NCBI GenBank assembly: GCA_045612485.1
Contig: JAZKZE010000109.1
Coordinates: 21,579-85,578, forward strand
Reading direction: 5' to 3'
From: RGIG5327 sp045612485
Lineage (GTDB): Bacteria > Verrucomicrobiota > Lentisphaeria > Victivallales > UBA1829
Length of the DNA stretch: 64,000 nt
In this document: positions 25,820-35,233 of the stretch, in pieces
Position numbering within the stretch: the stretch's first letter is position 1
How the letters are laid out: every line of letters begins with the position of its first letter
Translations under genes and position numbers: made by a program
Notes under the pieces: model-generated
Databases searched by the model: none
Told to the model about the DNA's origin: nothing
What the model saw: the letters and a program-made list of their open reading frames with translations, nothing else

Positions 25820-27142
25820 ATGCTCAATCTGCATAAAATGCCGGAATTTACTTTCCCTGAAAATTTCATCTGGGGCAGCGGTACCGCTGCACACCAAATC
25901 GAAGGGGATAATTATAATAATCAGTGGTATCACATGGAACAAAATAAAGTTAATCCCGCCATAAAAGAACCTTCCGGCAAGGCATGCAACAGCTGGGAAA
26001 TGCTGGATGAGGATATTGCTTTACTGAAGGAGCTTGGTCATAAAGGTTATCGTTTTTCCGTGGAGTGGAGCAGGCTCGAGCCGGAAAACGGCAGATTCGA
26101 TCACGCTGCCCTTGCCCGGTATATTGATTTTTTACAGAAACTCAAAAATGCCGGGATCCATACATGTGTAACGCTTCTTCACTTTACCCATCCCCAATGG
26201 TTTGAAAATCTCGGAGGGTTCACTAAAGAGGAAAATATCCGGTATTTTACCTCTTTCATTAAATTCGTTGTCCCCCACCTTGCCCCTTACACAGATTCCT
26301 GGACGGTGGTAAATGAGATCAATCTGGGAAGTGTGTCGGATATTCAGAAAAGAAAAATCCTTCTGAAAGCCTTTGCTTACGGTTCAGCTGTGATAAAAAA
26401 TCTCTCTTCCGCACCGGTATCGGCGGCACACGCCCTTATTCCCTGTTACCCTCTGCGCCCTTATGACGATATGGATATTGCCGCCGCCCATTTAAGCAAC
26501 TGGGTCACCAATGATTACTTTTTCCATGCGGTCCGTACGGGAGAGATCGTTCTTCCGCAGACAGACGGAGAATATGTGCCGGAACTGAAAAACACCTGTG
26601 ATTTCTGGGCAATAAACTATTATCACAGACGGCAGGTGGATTCCCGCAAAGCAAATCTTGCGGCGGATAAATTCTATTTCAATAATTTCCGCATGTGTCT
26701 CAACCAGGCAGTTGACCGGGAATTCAATCCGGAAGTCTTTGTCAATGCCGTTTCCCGCCTTACAGATAAACCCATCTGGATCACAGAAAACGGCGTTTGT
26801 ACCGATACCGATGAATTCCGCATCGTCTATCTTATGCTCCAATTCCAGGCAATGCAGACGGCAATGACACTGCATAAAGCCGATATTTGTGCCTACTTCC
26901 ACTGGTCATTGCTGGATAATTATGAATGGGGGAGTTTTGATATGAGATTCGGTCTTGCGTCTGTGGATGGAAAGACCTTCCGCCGCACCCCGAAAAAGAG
27001 TGCATATTTTTACAGGGATGTGATCCGCAACAATGCCGTTTCCGGAAAACTTTTTGAAAAACATACCCCAACGATCCCCCATTTCGATCTTATGGACATG
27101 GACACAAAAAAGACTATTCTTTCCAAAGAGACCCAGGCATAA
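25820..27142 (+). CDS. Glycoside hydrolase family 1 (beta-glycosidase)
   Basis: A cytoplasmic beta-glycosidase of 440 residues. The family opening FPENFIWGSGTAAHQIEG is present. The acid/base region reads VVNEINLG rather than the common TFNEP but keeps the Glu. The nucleophile motif ITENGVCTD is intact, and SLLDNYEWGSFDMRFGL fits the substrate-binding tryptophan region. No signal peptide is seen. Substrates could be beta-glucosides, galactosides or phosphorylated forms. The upstream 222 bp, divergent from nhaC, contain a possible weak promoter. Confidence 0.92.
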   Translation: MLNLHKMPEFTFPENFIWGSGTAAHQIEGDNYNNQWYHMEQNKVNPAIKEPSGKACNSWEMLDEDIALLKELGHKGYRFSVEWSRLEPENGRFDHAALARYIDFLQKLKNAGIHTCVTLLHFTHPQWFENLGGFTKEENIRYFTSFIKFVVPHLAPYTDSWTVVNEINLGSVSDIQKRKILLKAFAYGSAVIKNLSSAPVSAAHALIPCYPLRPYDDMDIAAAHLSNWVTNDYFFHAVRTGEIVLPQTDGEYVPELKNTCDFWAINYYHRRQVDSRKANLAADKFYFNNFRMCLNQAVDREFNPEVFVNAVSRLTDKPIWITENGVCTDTDEFRIVYLMLQFQAMQTAMTLHKADICAYFHWSLLDNYEWGSFDMRFGLASVDGKTFRRTPKKSAYFYRDVIRNNAVSGKLFEKHTPTIPHFDLMDMDTKKTILSKETQA

Positions 27143-27177
27143 AAACGGAGTATTCTTTACTTTCCCCCGGAATATTT

Positions 27178-28284
27178 TTAAGGTGTGCAATATTTTCTGA
27201 ACACCTCAAAATATCCTTTTTCAATCATAACACTGCCGTTGCAGATCATAAGGGTACGTCCGCCGGAAGCGAGAATGGTCTGTAATTCCTTTTCCAGATC
27301 AGCAGGGGACTTATATCCCAGACTGGTAGTTTTTGAACTGTTGATTCCAAGAAAAGGGATTCCTTCTGTAAAAGAATAATGATCTTTGGCGTGTTCCACC
27401 ACATAGCGTGTATAACTGTCAATCTTTTTCAGTGGCCATTTGAAATACCATGCCACAGTCTGTCCGCAGTAATCCAGTTTCAAACGGTTGCCGAAAAGGG
27501 GATCTGCCTGAAAATCAGGATATAAGTGAGCAACGATCTTGAAATCAGGGCGTTTGCTTTTTACATAATCAACAGCTTTATTATAATATTTCACAAGTTC
27601 ATTTCTGTAAAAAATATCTCTGTTTGCCTGTATATCAGATAACTTATTCTTTTTGAGAAACTCTTGCAATTTTTCCTGACAGTTTTTGCAGTAACACCCT
27701 TTATGATTGATATAACCGATATAATCAAAATAGATTCCTTTTACTCCGGGAACAGCATTTTTCAGAATTTTATCCAGTCTTTTTCCGGAATAGCTGAAAT
27801 CGGCATCACTGATAAAGCAGTTGATATTTTCATTCAGAACATCCATTTCCACCTCTTTCTCTCCACCGTAACGGTACCTCTTTTCAACCCTGCGGCGATG
27901 AATGATCTTATTGCGTTCTTCTCTGGAGATTTTCTTATCCAGATCCCTGCCGCCTATGTAAATACGATACTTTTCTTCTTCCGGTGCCACCACTTGAAAA
28001 TGAGGTCCCGCCGGTGTGAATGTGCCGCAATAAGGAGTCATTCCATATTTGACAGCAAAATCATATTGTTTTTTATTGCTGACCGGAATATCCGTTACTC
28101 CGGCTTCAGCATACCGTTTTGCAGCATTTTCATCCGTGGGGCGTCCCCAGCAGAATACTCTTGTAAAACGGGGGGTAGCTTCTGCTTCAGAATGTTTATT
28201 TTTTATACAGCACCCGGTAAGCAAAATAAAGGAGAAAAGAAATACGGGAAAAAGAATTTTATTCATGGAAAAATTTGTAAACAT
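27178..28284 (-). CDS. Lipoprotein with a glycosidase-like barrel and a CYC-x2-C motif
   Basis: A 368-residue lipoprotein of unknown function. The lipobox LLTGC places the acylated Cys at residue 25. The mature part looks like an alpha/beta barrel, with VKGIYFDYIGYI (possible catalytic Asp) followed by CYCKNCQEKLQEF. The same Cys-x-Cys-x2-Cys directly after a barrel strand occurs in several uncharacterised glycosidase-like proteins of this phylum. AGAGG 8 nt before the ATG at 28284 supports the longer start over Met7. It has its own promoter region and is convergent with the GH1 gene. Confidence 0.65.
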   Translation of the reverse strand: MFTNFSMNKILFPVFLFSFILLTGCCIKNKHSEAEATPRFTRVFCWGRPTDENAAKRYAEAGVTDIPVSNKKQYDFAVKYGMTPYCGTFTPAGPHFQVVAPEEEKYRIYIGGRDLDKKISREERNKIIHRRRVEKRYRYGGEKEVEMDVLNENINCFISDADFSYSGKRLDKILKNAVPGVKGIYFDYIGYINHKGCYCKNCQEKLQEFLKKNKLSDIQANRDIFYRNELVKYYNKAVDYVKSKRPDFKIVAHLYPDFQADPLFGNRLKLDYCGQTVAWYFKWPLKKIDSYTRYVVEHAKDHYSFTEGIPFLGINSSKTTSLGYKSPADLEKELQTILASGGRTLMICNGSVMIEKGYFEVFRKYCTP

Positions 28285-28322
28285 AGAATTTCCTCTATTT
28301 TTTTAATTAACAATTCACAGGA

Positions 28323-28331
28323 ATTAATATA
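28323..28331 (-). promoter_or_regulatory. Likely -10 region of the barrel lipoprotein gene
   Basis: TATATTAAT on the minus strand, 39 bp upstream of the ATG. No clear -35 box. Confidence 0.35.
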
Positions 28332-28380
28332 GCACAAAAAATGGAAAAGTAAAGAAGGAAAGTCCGGCTGAATCAGGAAA

Positions 28381-28424
28381 CAAAAAACTCCGGCGGAACC
28401 CGGAATATCACAGGTTTGCCGGAG
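28381..28424 (-). terminator. Terminator of the Bax-inhibitor-1-like gene
   Basis: CTCCGGC (28424-28418, minus) pairs with GCCGGAG (28394-28388), followed by TTTTTTG. Confidence 0.75.
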
Positions 28425-28457
28425 CATATTTTTCTTAAAAAAAATCAAAGACTTCTG

Positions 28458-29162
28458 TCAATCCCTTCTGCCGAAGATACGCAGAATGTAAAGGAAAAGA
28501 TTGATAAAATCAAGATACAGGGACAATGCCCCGAGAATGGCGATCTTGCGGACAGTTTCACTGTTTTCCATTCCGGATTCCAGGAACATCATCTTGATTT
28601 TCTGGGCATCATAAGCAGTCAGCCCCACAAATACCAGAACCCCCACATAACTGATGATAAGGTTGAAAGTATTGTTCATCCAGAACATATTGACCACAGA
28701 CGCGATCACAAGTCCGATCAATGCCATAAGGAAAAGATTGCCGAATCTTGTAAGATCCGTCTTTGTTACAGATCCATAGATCGCCATTGCCGCAAAAGTC
28801 CCGGCAGTAACGGCGAAAGCGGAGGCGATCACCGTCTGGGTATAGGCAATAAAGATAAAGGACAAAGTCACCCCGTTCACCAGCGAATAGGCTATAAAAA
28901 GAGCCGTTGCCGTCGCCGCTGACATTTTGTTGATCCCGGCAGAGATCCAGATCACAAGACCGATCTCCACAAGGAAAAGCACAATGCAAAGTCCGGGACT
29001 TGTCACAAGTTTACGGGAAAGTTCAGGACTTGTCCCCACGGCCCATGCTGCTACACCGCTGATGAGAAGAGCAAAAGTCATCCACCAATAAACGTTGGCA
29101 AGACAGGCACTCAATGCGGAAGCTGCCCTTTGAGTCACATAAGAATCGTTGTCTTCATACAT
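28458..29162 (-). CDS. Bax inhibitor-1/YccA family membrane protein
   Basis: A 234-residue protein with seven membrane segments, the hallmark of the BI-1/YccA family. The last segments contain GLTAYDAQKIK and the terminal LYLDFINLFLYILRIFG, both diagnostic. Bacterial relatives form calcium-leak channels or modulate FtsH. It is a monocistronic gene with a clear terminator. Confidence 0.92.
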   Translation of the reverse strand: MYEDNDSYVTQRAASALSACLANVYWWMTFALLISGVAAWAVGTSPELSRKLVTSPGLCIVLFLVEIGLVIWISAGINKMSAATATALFIAYSLVNGVTLSFIFIAYTQTVIASAFAVTAGTFAAMAIYGSVTKTDLTRFGNLFLMALIGLVIASVVNMFWMNNTFNLIISYVGVLVFVGLTAYDAQKIKMMFLESGMENSETVRKIAILGALSLYLDFINLFLYILRIFGRRD

Positions 29163-29261
29163 AATAACCTCCTTTGATTGTTTGTACAGACAAATAAATT
29201 ACAATATTGTTCGGTAAGATACTCCTGATTACTGAAATTTCAACCGGCAATCGGAAAAAAA

Positions 29262-29296
29262 TAAAAAAATCCGGAAGATATATCATCCTCCGGATT
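29262..29296 (-). terminator. Terminator of yajC-secDF
   Basis: AATCCGGA (29296-29289, minus) pairs with TCCGGATT (29275-29268), followed by a run of T on the minus strand. Confidence 0.75.
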
Positions 29297-29318
29297 GAAT
29301 AGTCAGATAAAAAACTTA

Positions 29319-31889
29319 TCAGACAGCGGTTTCCTTGCTCTCTTCCGCTTTCCCATTCCCCATTTCAAGCTGTGTGGGCTTGTGCCAGTAGGCAATAATG
29401 GTATTGGTGATGAAGATGGAGGAGTAGGAACCGAAGATCATACCAAAGAGCATCACAGACACAAAGTCACGGATACCGGGACCGCCGAAAATCACCTGCA
29501 TAAGCAGCACCATCATGGTGGTGACAGTCGTGAGGATCGTACGGGAAAGGGTCTGGTTCACACTCAGATTGATCAATCCCCAGTAAGTACAGGAGCCGTT
29601 CTTCATAAGAGTGAGGTTTTCACGCACACGGTCGAAGGTAACGATAGTATCGTTGATGGAGATACCGATGATGGTAAGTGCCGCTGCCACCACATTCATG
29701 GTGATCTGACCGCCCAGCATCAGGTAAAGACCGATACTTGTGACAACGTCATGCAGAAGAACGATGTTTCCGGCAATGGAGTAGGCAAACTGGAACCGGA
29801 AGGTCATATACAGGATCATCACAGCAAAGGAGAGGATCATGGAGATGATGGAGATCTTCAGGAAGGTGGATCCGATCAAAGCTCCCAGTGTGGACTGGGA
29901 CTTGGGAACAAACTTGCTGTCAGGATATGCCTTCTGCAATGCTTTGGTCACAGCCTCATTGATCGCTGTCCCCTGTTCAGCAGTTGCAGCCTGTTCTTTT
30001 TTGTCACGGATGAGGATTTCCACTTCCCGTTCATCGCCGCCGGCACCGCCAGCTTTGTAGGTGATCTTGTTTTCAAAACCCTGTTTGGTAAGGAATGCAT
30101 CCAGTTTTTCAGCGGGAACAGCTTTTGCATAGGAATACACCAGCTGGGTACCGCCTGTAAAGTCAATACTCAAACAATCCTTTCCTCTCACACATACCAC
30201 AACGATGGCAGCAAGGATAAAGAGTGTGGAAAATCCGATGGCATACCATCTCTTACCCAGGAAGTCAAAGTTGGGTTCCTTGATGAATGCGCACATCTTG
30301 AGACTTGTAACATGGAAGAAACGCATCATAAGATCGAAGAGCAGTCTGGTAAGGAACACCGCAGTAAACATGGTGGTGAATACACCGATAGCCAATGTCA
30401 CTGCAAAACCTTTGATCGCCCCAGTTCCCTGCCACAGAAGAACCATGGACACGAAAAGGGTGGTAAGGTTGGAGTCAAAAATGGCACTGTATGCACGGTC
30501 AAAACCCAGATCCACAGCATTCTGCAGAGTCTTGCCTGCATTGATTTCTTCACGGATACGCTCATAAATAAGCACGTTTGCGTCAACAGCCATACCGAAG
30601 GTAAGGATGATACCGGCAATACCGGGCAATGTAAGCGTCACGTCAAATGCGGCAATGGCACCAAGGATCAATACGCCGTTGAGTGCAAGAGAAATAACAG
30701 CAATGACACCGCTCTTGAGGTAGTAAACGATCATAAAGATCATAACTACGATAAGACCGGCGATACCGCTGTAGATACCGTCGCGGATAGTGGTTTTACC
30801 GATAAGGGGGTCGATGTCGGACTGTGCCTGGATCTCCATGGAGAAAGGCACACTTCCGGAAACGAGGGCGTTGGAAATGTTTTCCGCATCTTCACGGGAG
30901 AAGTTACCGGAGATCTGGGCGTTGCCGCCTGTGATCGCCTGACGGATCACAGGAGCGGAATAGAGCTGACCATCCAGAACGATACCAAGTCTGCGGCCTA
31001 CGTTGCGGCTGGTGACCTCACCGAACTGAACTGCACCCTTGTGTTTGAAGGAGAGAAGGATCTCACGCTGACCGAACTGGTCCATGGCGGCATAAGCATT
31101 GTCGATCTCTTTCCCGTCCATCTGTGCTTCACGTTCCACAAGATAAACTTCTTCAACAAGTTTGCCGTCACGCATTTCCTGGGATTTGAGAAGTTCATAT
31201 CCTTCAGGAGCAGTAAAAGTCTTGGGATTGGCATAATATGCCTGGAGTTCCCGTTCATTGTCAGGATGGATGAGACGGAACTGGAGTCTGGCGGAAAGTT
31301 TCACCAGATTTTCAATAACGATCTTTTCTTCCTTGGTGGCAAGAGGCACACGCATGGAAATATATTCACGTCCGGCAGGAGTGATATCCGCTTCATAGAT
31401 ATTTTTTCCGGTAAGACGTTTGCGCAGTGTTTCAATGGCAATATCTCTGTACTGGTCGAAATTCTTTTCGATCTTTTCCCTGTCCGCTTTTTCAGGAACA
31501 AGGGCAAGCATGAATTCCGCACCACCGTCCAGGTCGATACCGAGACGGATGGAACCGGCAGAGTTTTTACGGATCACAGAGATCACGTCACGGTTGGTGG
31601 TGATCTTCTGGCTTTTTACAATAACAGGTTTCACCAGAGAAGCAAGCTGAACACCTTTTTCCGCAGCAACAGTTTCCAGTGCGGCAGAATTGGAGGGAGC
31701 TTCCCCTTTGGCATATTTGGCTTTGGCTGCTTCAATAACTTCGGCAGCTGTCTTGGAAGAGGGATCCGCAAGAATACCTTTGAAGGTATCATAGAAATCC
31801 CGCTGTCCCAGGGGATACATGGAAAAGAGGAAGACGCCCAGCACAAGCAGGGCGAAAACCGATCTTAAAATTACAGGTTTCTTGTTCAT
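29319..31889 (-). CDS. secDF: Protein translocase SecD-SecF fusion
   Basis: An 856-residue fused SecD and SecF that uses the proton gradient to pull exported proteins across the inner membrane. The SecD half (to about 540) has GIDLDGGAEFML, the periplasmic P1 region and the SecD/F membrane motifs GIAGIILTFGMAVDANVLIYERIREE. The SecF half begins near FDFLGKRW and contains IDFTGGTQLVY and ISINDTIVTFDRVREN. Its ATG overlaps the yajC stop by 4 bp. Confidence 0.97.
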   Translation of the reverse strand: MNKKPVILRSVFALLVLGVFLFSMYPLGQRDFYDTFKGILADPSSKTAAEVIEAAKAKYAKGEAPSNSAALETVAAEKGVQLASLVKPVIVKSQKITTNRDVISVIRKNSAGSIRLGIDLDGGAEFMLALVPEKADREKIEKNFDQYRDIAIETLRKRLTGKNIYEADITPAGREYISMRVPLATKEEKIVIENLVKLSARLQFRLIHPDNERELQAYYANPKTFTAPEGYELLKSQEMRDGKLVEEVYLVEREAQMDGKEIDNAYAAMDQFGQREILLSFKHKGAVQFGEVTSRNVGRRLGIVLDGQLYSAPVIRQAITGGNAQISGNFSREDAENISNALVSGSVPFSMEIQAQSDIDPLIGKTTIRDGIYSGIAGLIVVMIFMIVYYLKSGVIAVISLALNGVLILGAIAAFDVTLTLPGIAGIILTFGMAVDANVLIYERIREEINAGKTLQNAVDLGFDRAYSAIFDSNLTTLFVSMVLLWQGTGAIKGFAVTLAIGVFTTMFTAVFLTRLLFDLMMRFFHVTSLKMCAFIKEPNFDFLGKRWYAIGFSTLFILAAIVVVCVRGKDCLSIDFTGGTQLVYSYAKAVPAEKLDAFLTKQGFENKITYKAGGAGGDEREVEILIRDKKEQAATAEQGTAINEAVTKALQKAYPDSKFVPKSQSTLGALIGSTFLKISIISMILSFAVMILYMTFRFQFAYSIAGNIVLLHDVVTSIGLYLMLGGQITMNVVAAALTIIGISINDTIVTFDRVRENLTLMKNGSCTYWGLINLSVNQTLSRTILTTVTTMMVLLMQVIFGGPGIRDFVSVMLFGMIFGSYSSIFITNTIIAYWHKPTQLEMGNGKAEESKETAV

Positions 31890-32302
31890 TTCTTTTCAGG
31901 CTCCGCATTGGCTGCTTCATTCCGTACGATCTGGCTGACAGCATTTTTCAATACTTTGATGCGGGCATTATCAGAGATCTTGATAACAAAGTGATCTTCT
32001 TTGACCGTATCAACAGTACCCATGATACCGCCGATGGTCACGATCTCTTCGCCCACTTTGATGGAAGAAAGCATCTCTTCTTTTTTCTTGCGTTCTTTTC
32101 TCTGACCGTTCCACATAAGGAAAATAAATACTCCCATGATCACGATAAAGGGAACCATTCCGCCAAGGCCTTCCATCATGCTCTGGGGCTTTTTGGGTGC
32201 GGCAGAACCATCTTTTTGGACAGGCATCTCTGTCTTTACATTGACATTATTGTTTGCGGTTGCTGTGCCGAGGGCACCATTTGCGATTGTGTAGATCGTC
32301 AT
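31886..32302 (-). CDS. yajC: Preprotein translocase subunit YajC
   Basis: A 138-residue single-span protein of the SecDF-YajC complex. A Gly/Met-rich N-terminal region of about 45 residues precedes the membrane segment GMVPFIVIMGVFIFLMWNGQ. The conserved cytoplasmic domain follows with KVGEEIVTIGGIMGTV. It heads the operon with a GGAG ribosome binding site. Confidence 0.93.
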   Translation of the reverse strand: MTIYTIANGALGTATANNNVNVKTEMPVQKDGSAAPKKPQSMMEGLGGMVPFIVIMGVFIFLMWNGQRKERKKKEEMLSSIKVGEEIVTIGGIMGTVDTVKEDHFVIKISDNARIKVLKNAVSQIVRNEAANAEPEKK

Positions 32303-32347
32303 ACTTTTTCTCCATATTTAAGTTACTTTTTATTCGTATGATCCTGT

Positions 32348-32375
32348 AATTTACTCCATAAATCTTCAAGTGCAA
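32348..32375 (-). promoter_or_regulatory. Promoter of yajC-secDF
   Basis: TTGCAC (32370-32375), 16-bp spacer, TAAATT (32348-32353), minus strand. Confidence 0.4.
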
Positions 32376-32463
32376 GGAAAAAAAGGCTTTTTCGACAGAA
32401 AAAACTGCATAAAAGCACATTTTTACAGCGATTTTCCCTGTTCACCTCATACAGGATGGAAAA

Positions 32464-32497
32464 TGAAAAAGCCGGTACTCTTTTTCAGGGCACCGGC
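32464..32497 (-). terminator. Terminator of the rpmH-jag operon
   Basis: GCCGGT (32497-32492, minus) pairs with ACCGGC (32476-32471), followed by TTTTTC; just past the jag stop. Confidence 0.65.
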
Positions 32498-32503
32498 AGA
32501 AAA

Positions 32504-33364
32504 TCACTTTTTCAAAGAAATGGTCACGCTCTTGAGTGCCCCTTCGCCGGAACTTTCCGTGACAAGATCCGCTTCATTTTCCAGAGTGATGTGGATGATG
32601 CGGCGGTCATGGGAGTTCATTGGAGGCAGAGTCTTGGGTTCGCCCCAACGACGCACTTCCTTGGCGGAATCCAGAGCCTGCTGACGCAGATTGTCATCAA
32701 CATCGGAACCGCCTTCAGAAAAATCCCTGCGGAAATTTCTTCCTCTTCCGCGGTCATCAAAATTTCTTCTGCGGCCGCCTTTATCCCCTTTTCCTTTATC
32801 GGAATGATCTCCGCGGTCTTTGCGTTCATTGCGGGAAGCATATCCGTCAAGATCAATGTACACCTTCGGAAAATCAGGATTTTCCTTCTGCATCATCTTG
32901 TTGAGGATCAGCTGGAGACTTTCCAGTGTCTGACCTTTGCGTCCGATGATGCGTCCGGCATCTTCACTGTTCACATAAAGGTTGATCTTGCTTGTACGGC
33001 CTTCCGCCTTCACGGTTCCTTCCAGTCCCAGGTAGTCCAGCATGGTCACAAGTGCCACTCTGGTCTTGTCCACCATTTCCTGTGTCACAGGAATAACGGT
33101 GCGTTCACGACGGTTTTTACGCCCTTCCTTTTCCCCATCTTCAGTAGTTTCATCGTCTTCTTCGCAGGAACAGCAGCAGGGTTCTTCAGAAACTTTTTCA
33201 TCGCTGCAGCAGCAACAGCAGCAATTTTCTTCCTGAACTTTTTCTGCGCATTCACTGTTTTCAACAGGATGAGCAGGAACATTTTCTGCGGCGGCAACTG
33301 CTTCGGCAGGGGAGGAAATGTTTTCTCCGGCAGGAGCTTCCACCATGTCTTTTTCGTTTTCCAT
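32504..33364 (-). CDS. jag: Jag/KhpB-type RNA-binding protein with poly-Cys N-terminus
   Basis: An RNA-binding protein (286 aa) of the Jag/KhpB family. The KH domain (about 90-160) has GRIIGRKGQTLESLQ. The C-terminal R3H domain has NSHDRRIIHITL. An Arg/Gly/Asp-rich linker of about 45 residues separates them. The N-terminal 85 residues lack the usual Jag_N domain and carry six consecutive cysteines (residues 48-53) and four more at 63-65 and 67, flanked by acidic stretches. The tract is encoded by a TGC/CAG trinucleotide run. The gene follows yidC by 18 bp, the standard position. Confidence 0.88.
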   Translation of the reverse strand: MENEKDMVEAPAGENISSPAEAVAAAENVPAHPVENSECAEKVQEENCCCCCCSDEKVSEEPCCCSCEEDDETTEDGEKEGRKNRRERTVIPVTQEMVDKTRVALVTMLDYLGLEGTVKAEGRTSKINLYVNSEDAGRIIGRKGQTLESLQLILNKMMQKENPDFPKVYIDLDGYASRNERKDRGDHSDKGKGDKGGRRRNFDDRGRGRNFRRDFSEGGSDVDDNLRQQALDSAKEVRRWGEPKTLPPMNSHDRRIIHITLENEADLVTESSGEGALKSVTISLKK

Positions 33365-33382
33365 AATTTCAAGCCTTTGCTT

Positions 33383-35110
33383 TTATGCGGGTTCAGAACC
33401 GGAGCTTTTCGCTTCCTTTTCCTCTTCCCTTTTTGCTATATATTGTGTATATTTCATCTGTAAAATACTGAAAATCTGGCTGACGGTCCAGTACAAAGTA
33501 AGCCCGGAAGGCAGATTGTAAAGCATGACCAGCATAATGATGGGCATAAACATCATCATCTTCTGCTGCATGGGATCGGCTCCGGTAGTGGGGGTCATCT
33601 TCTGCTGCCAGACCATAAGAGCTGTCATAATAAGGATAAGGGGATGTATCCCGTAGCCGAAAAGGAACTGGGGCCCCACAAGGTCGGGTTTGGTCAGGTC
33701 GGCAGCCCACAGGAAGGAAACATGGCGAAGTTCCACAGAGGCATCCAGTGCAGAATACAATGCAAGGAATACCGGGATCTGAAGCAGGATAGGCAGACAG
33801 CCGCCCAGGGGGTTCACTCCTTCTTTGCGGTAAAGTTCCATCATCTTCTGATTCATCAGCTGGGGATTGTCTTTATATTTTTCCTTGAGCTCTTTTACCA
33901 TGGGGCCGACTTTCTGCATCTTACGCATGGAGTTGTTTGCCTTCTGGGTCACAGGCCAGAACACAACACGGACGATAATGGTAAGAAGGATGATGGCAAC
34001 ACCGTAAGAGCCGCACCACTCTTTCAAGTACTTAAGGAAAACCACCAGCGGACGGGCAAGAAATTCCATGAAGGAGAAGTAGGAAAGGTGCAGAACGCCG
34101 ATAGCAGTTTCCGGAAGTTTTTTGATCTCTTCCACACTCTTGGGTCCGGTGTAGCAACTCACTTCAACGGTGCAGGGAACATTGGCAAGAAGGGTTACAT
34201 TGTTATACACCCCGCCGACGGAGGGGACAAAATAATTTTCCTCCGGATCTTCCGGCATGGGCTTTGCCATTCTGGTCAACTGAAAACCGCCGTCAAAAGG
34301 TTTGGCAGGAAACATGAGAGAAGCAAAATATTTATTGGAAGTCCCGATCCAGTCAACCGGGGAACTGACAGCCGCCTTTTTGAATTTTTCCTCTTTGGAG
34401 GAGGGACTCACAGAGGAAAGTTTTTTAGCAGAGGCATGACAGAATTCGATATTGTGGGGATCATTGTAAAGAGAATCCCCGGCAAGATATTTAAGCGGGG
34501 GAAGTCCGGCATTCCACAGAACAAGTTTGGAAAGCACCACAGGAGTAGAGCTCAAGTTGACAATGGAATAAACACATTTAAGAGAGTAGGATGCAGGTGC
34601 AAGAGAAAAGATCTGTGTAATGCGGATGGTATTTTTGCCATCGGTATAAAGTTTCTGAAGTGTGACAGATTCCTGATTGGAAGCATACTTTTCCACTTTG
34701 GCAAGCTGCCAGGGGGCGGGAAGCGCAAGAGCAAAACTGCGCACGGATGGATCTTCAGGAACAAACTCCACATCCTTCTTCTTGTCGGAAGTGTGTTTAT
34801 ATTTGAAAAACACACTTTTCACCACACTTCCTGTGGCAGGATCAATACTGAAAGAAACAAAATCATTACGCAATATCAGAGCAGGATAAACTTTCTGCAC
34901 TTCCACTTTTACCGCTTTCACAGGAGCGGGAGCCTGAACAGGAGCCTTTTGTGCTTCAGGCACAGTATTTTTCACAGGGACAGTCGGCACGAGAAGTCCC
35001 TGGGGATTTTCAACAGCATCTTTTTTGGAGTAGGAGGTAAAATACCACCAGCCCGCAAGAAATATAACGGCGATCAGGATCACCACAACAGATTCTTTAT
35101 CAAATTTCAC
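33383..35110 (-). CDS. yidC: Membrane protein insertase YidC
   Basis: A 575-residue diderm-type YidC with one N-terminal membrane anchor, a large periplasmic domain (about 60-350) and the conserved five-helix insertase core. In the core the hydrophilic-groove Arg lies in TIIVRVVFWPVT, and GGCLPILLQIPVFLALY is intact. The start is a GTG with AAAGGG at 6 nt. It stands in the canonical rpmH-rnpA-yidD-yidC-jag order, with a possible 24-codon micro-ORF just upstream. Confidence 0.96.
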   Translation of the reverse strand: MKFDKESVVVILIAVIFLAGWWYFTSYSKKDAVENPQGLLVPTVPVKNTVPEAQKAPVQAPAPVKAVKVEVQKVYPALILRNDFVSFSIDPATGSVVKSVFFKYKHTSDKKKDVEFVPEDPSVRSFALALPAPWQLAKVEKYASNQESVTLQKLYTDGKNTIRITQIFSLAPASYSLKCVYSIVNLSSTPVVLSKLVLWNAGLPPLKYLAGDSLYNDPHNIEFCHASAKKLSSVSPSSKEEKFKKAAVSSPVDWIGTSNKYFASLMFPAKPFDGGFQLTRMAKPMPEDPEENYFVPSVGGVYNNVTLLANVPCTVEVSCYTGPKSVEEIKKLPETAIGVLHLSYFSFMEFLARPLVVFLKYLKEWCGSYGVAIILLTIIVRVVFWPVTQKANNSMRKMQKVGPMVKELKEKYKDNPQLMNQKMMELYRKEGVNPLGGCLPILLQIPVFLALYSALDASVELRHVSFLWAADLTKPDLVGPQFLFGYGIHPLILIMTALMVWQQKMTPTTGADPMQQKMMMFMPIIMLVMLYNLPSGLTLYWTVSQIFSILQMKYTQYIAKREEEKEAKSSGSEPA

Positions 35111-35113
35111 AAT

Positions 35114-35188
35114 TTACCCTTTCCCTGCAGTTGACTCTTTTGTTTCAACTGCTGTTTTACCGGACAGATCCATCACTACTCCGGTCAT
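35114..35188 (-). CDS. Possible 24-aa leader micro-ORF of yidC
   Basis: An open frame (ATG at 35188, second ATG five codons in with GGAG at 5 nt) whose TAA lies 3 nt before the yidC GTG. The peptide starts MTGVVMDLSG and ends in STAGKG. Its stop overlaps the yidC ribosome binding region, as expected for re-initiation coupling. A small hairpin CCGGCtcaGCCGG lies just upstream (about 35202-35216). Conservation is untested. Confidence 0.3.
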   Translation of the reverse strand: MTGVVMDLSGKTAVETKESTAGKG

Positions 35189-35233
35189 ATCTTCATTCTA
35201 CTCCGGCTCAGCCGGAAACATTCAGGCAACAAA

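Noticed and set aside
29295..31868. 857-codon open frame antisense to secDF
   Set aside because: His/Gly-rich shadow of a certain gene.
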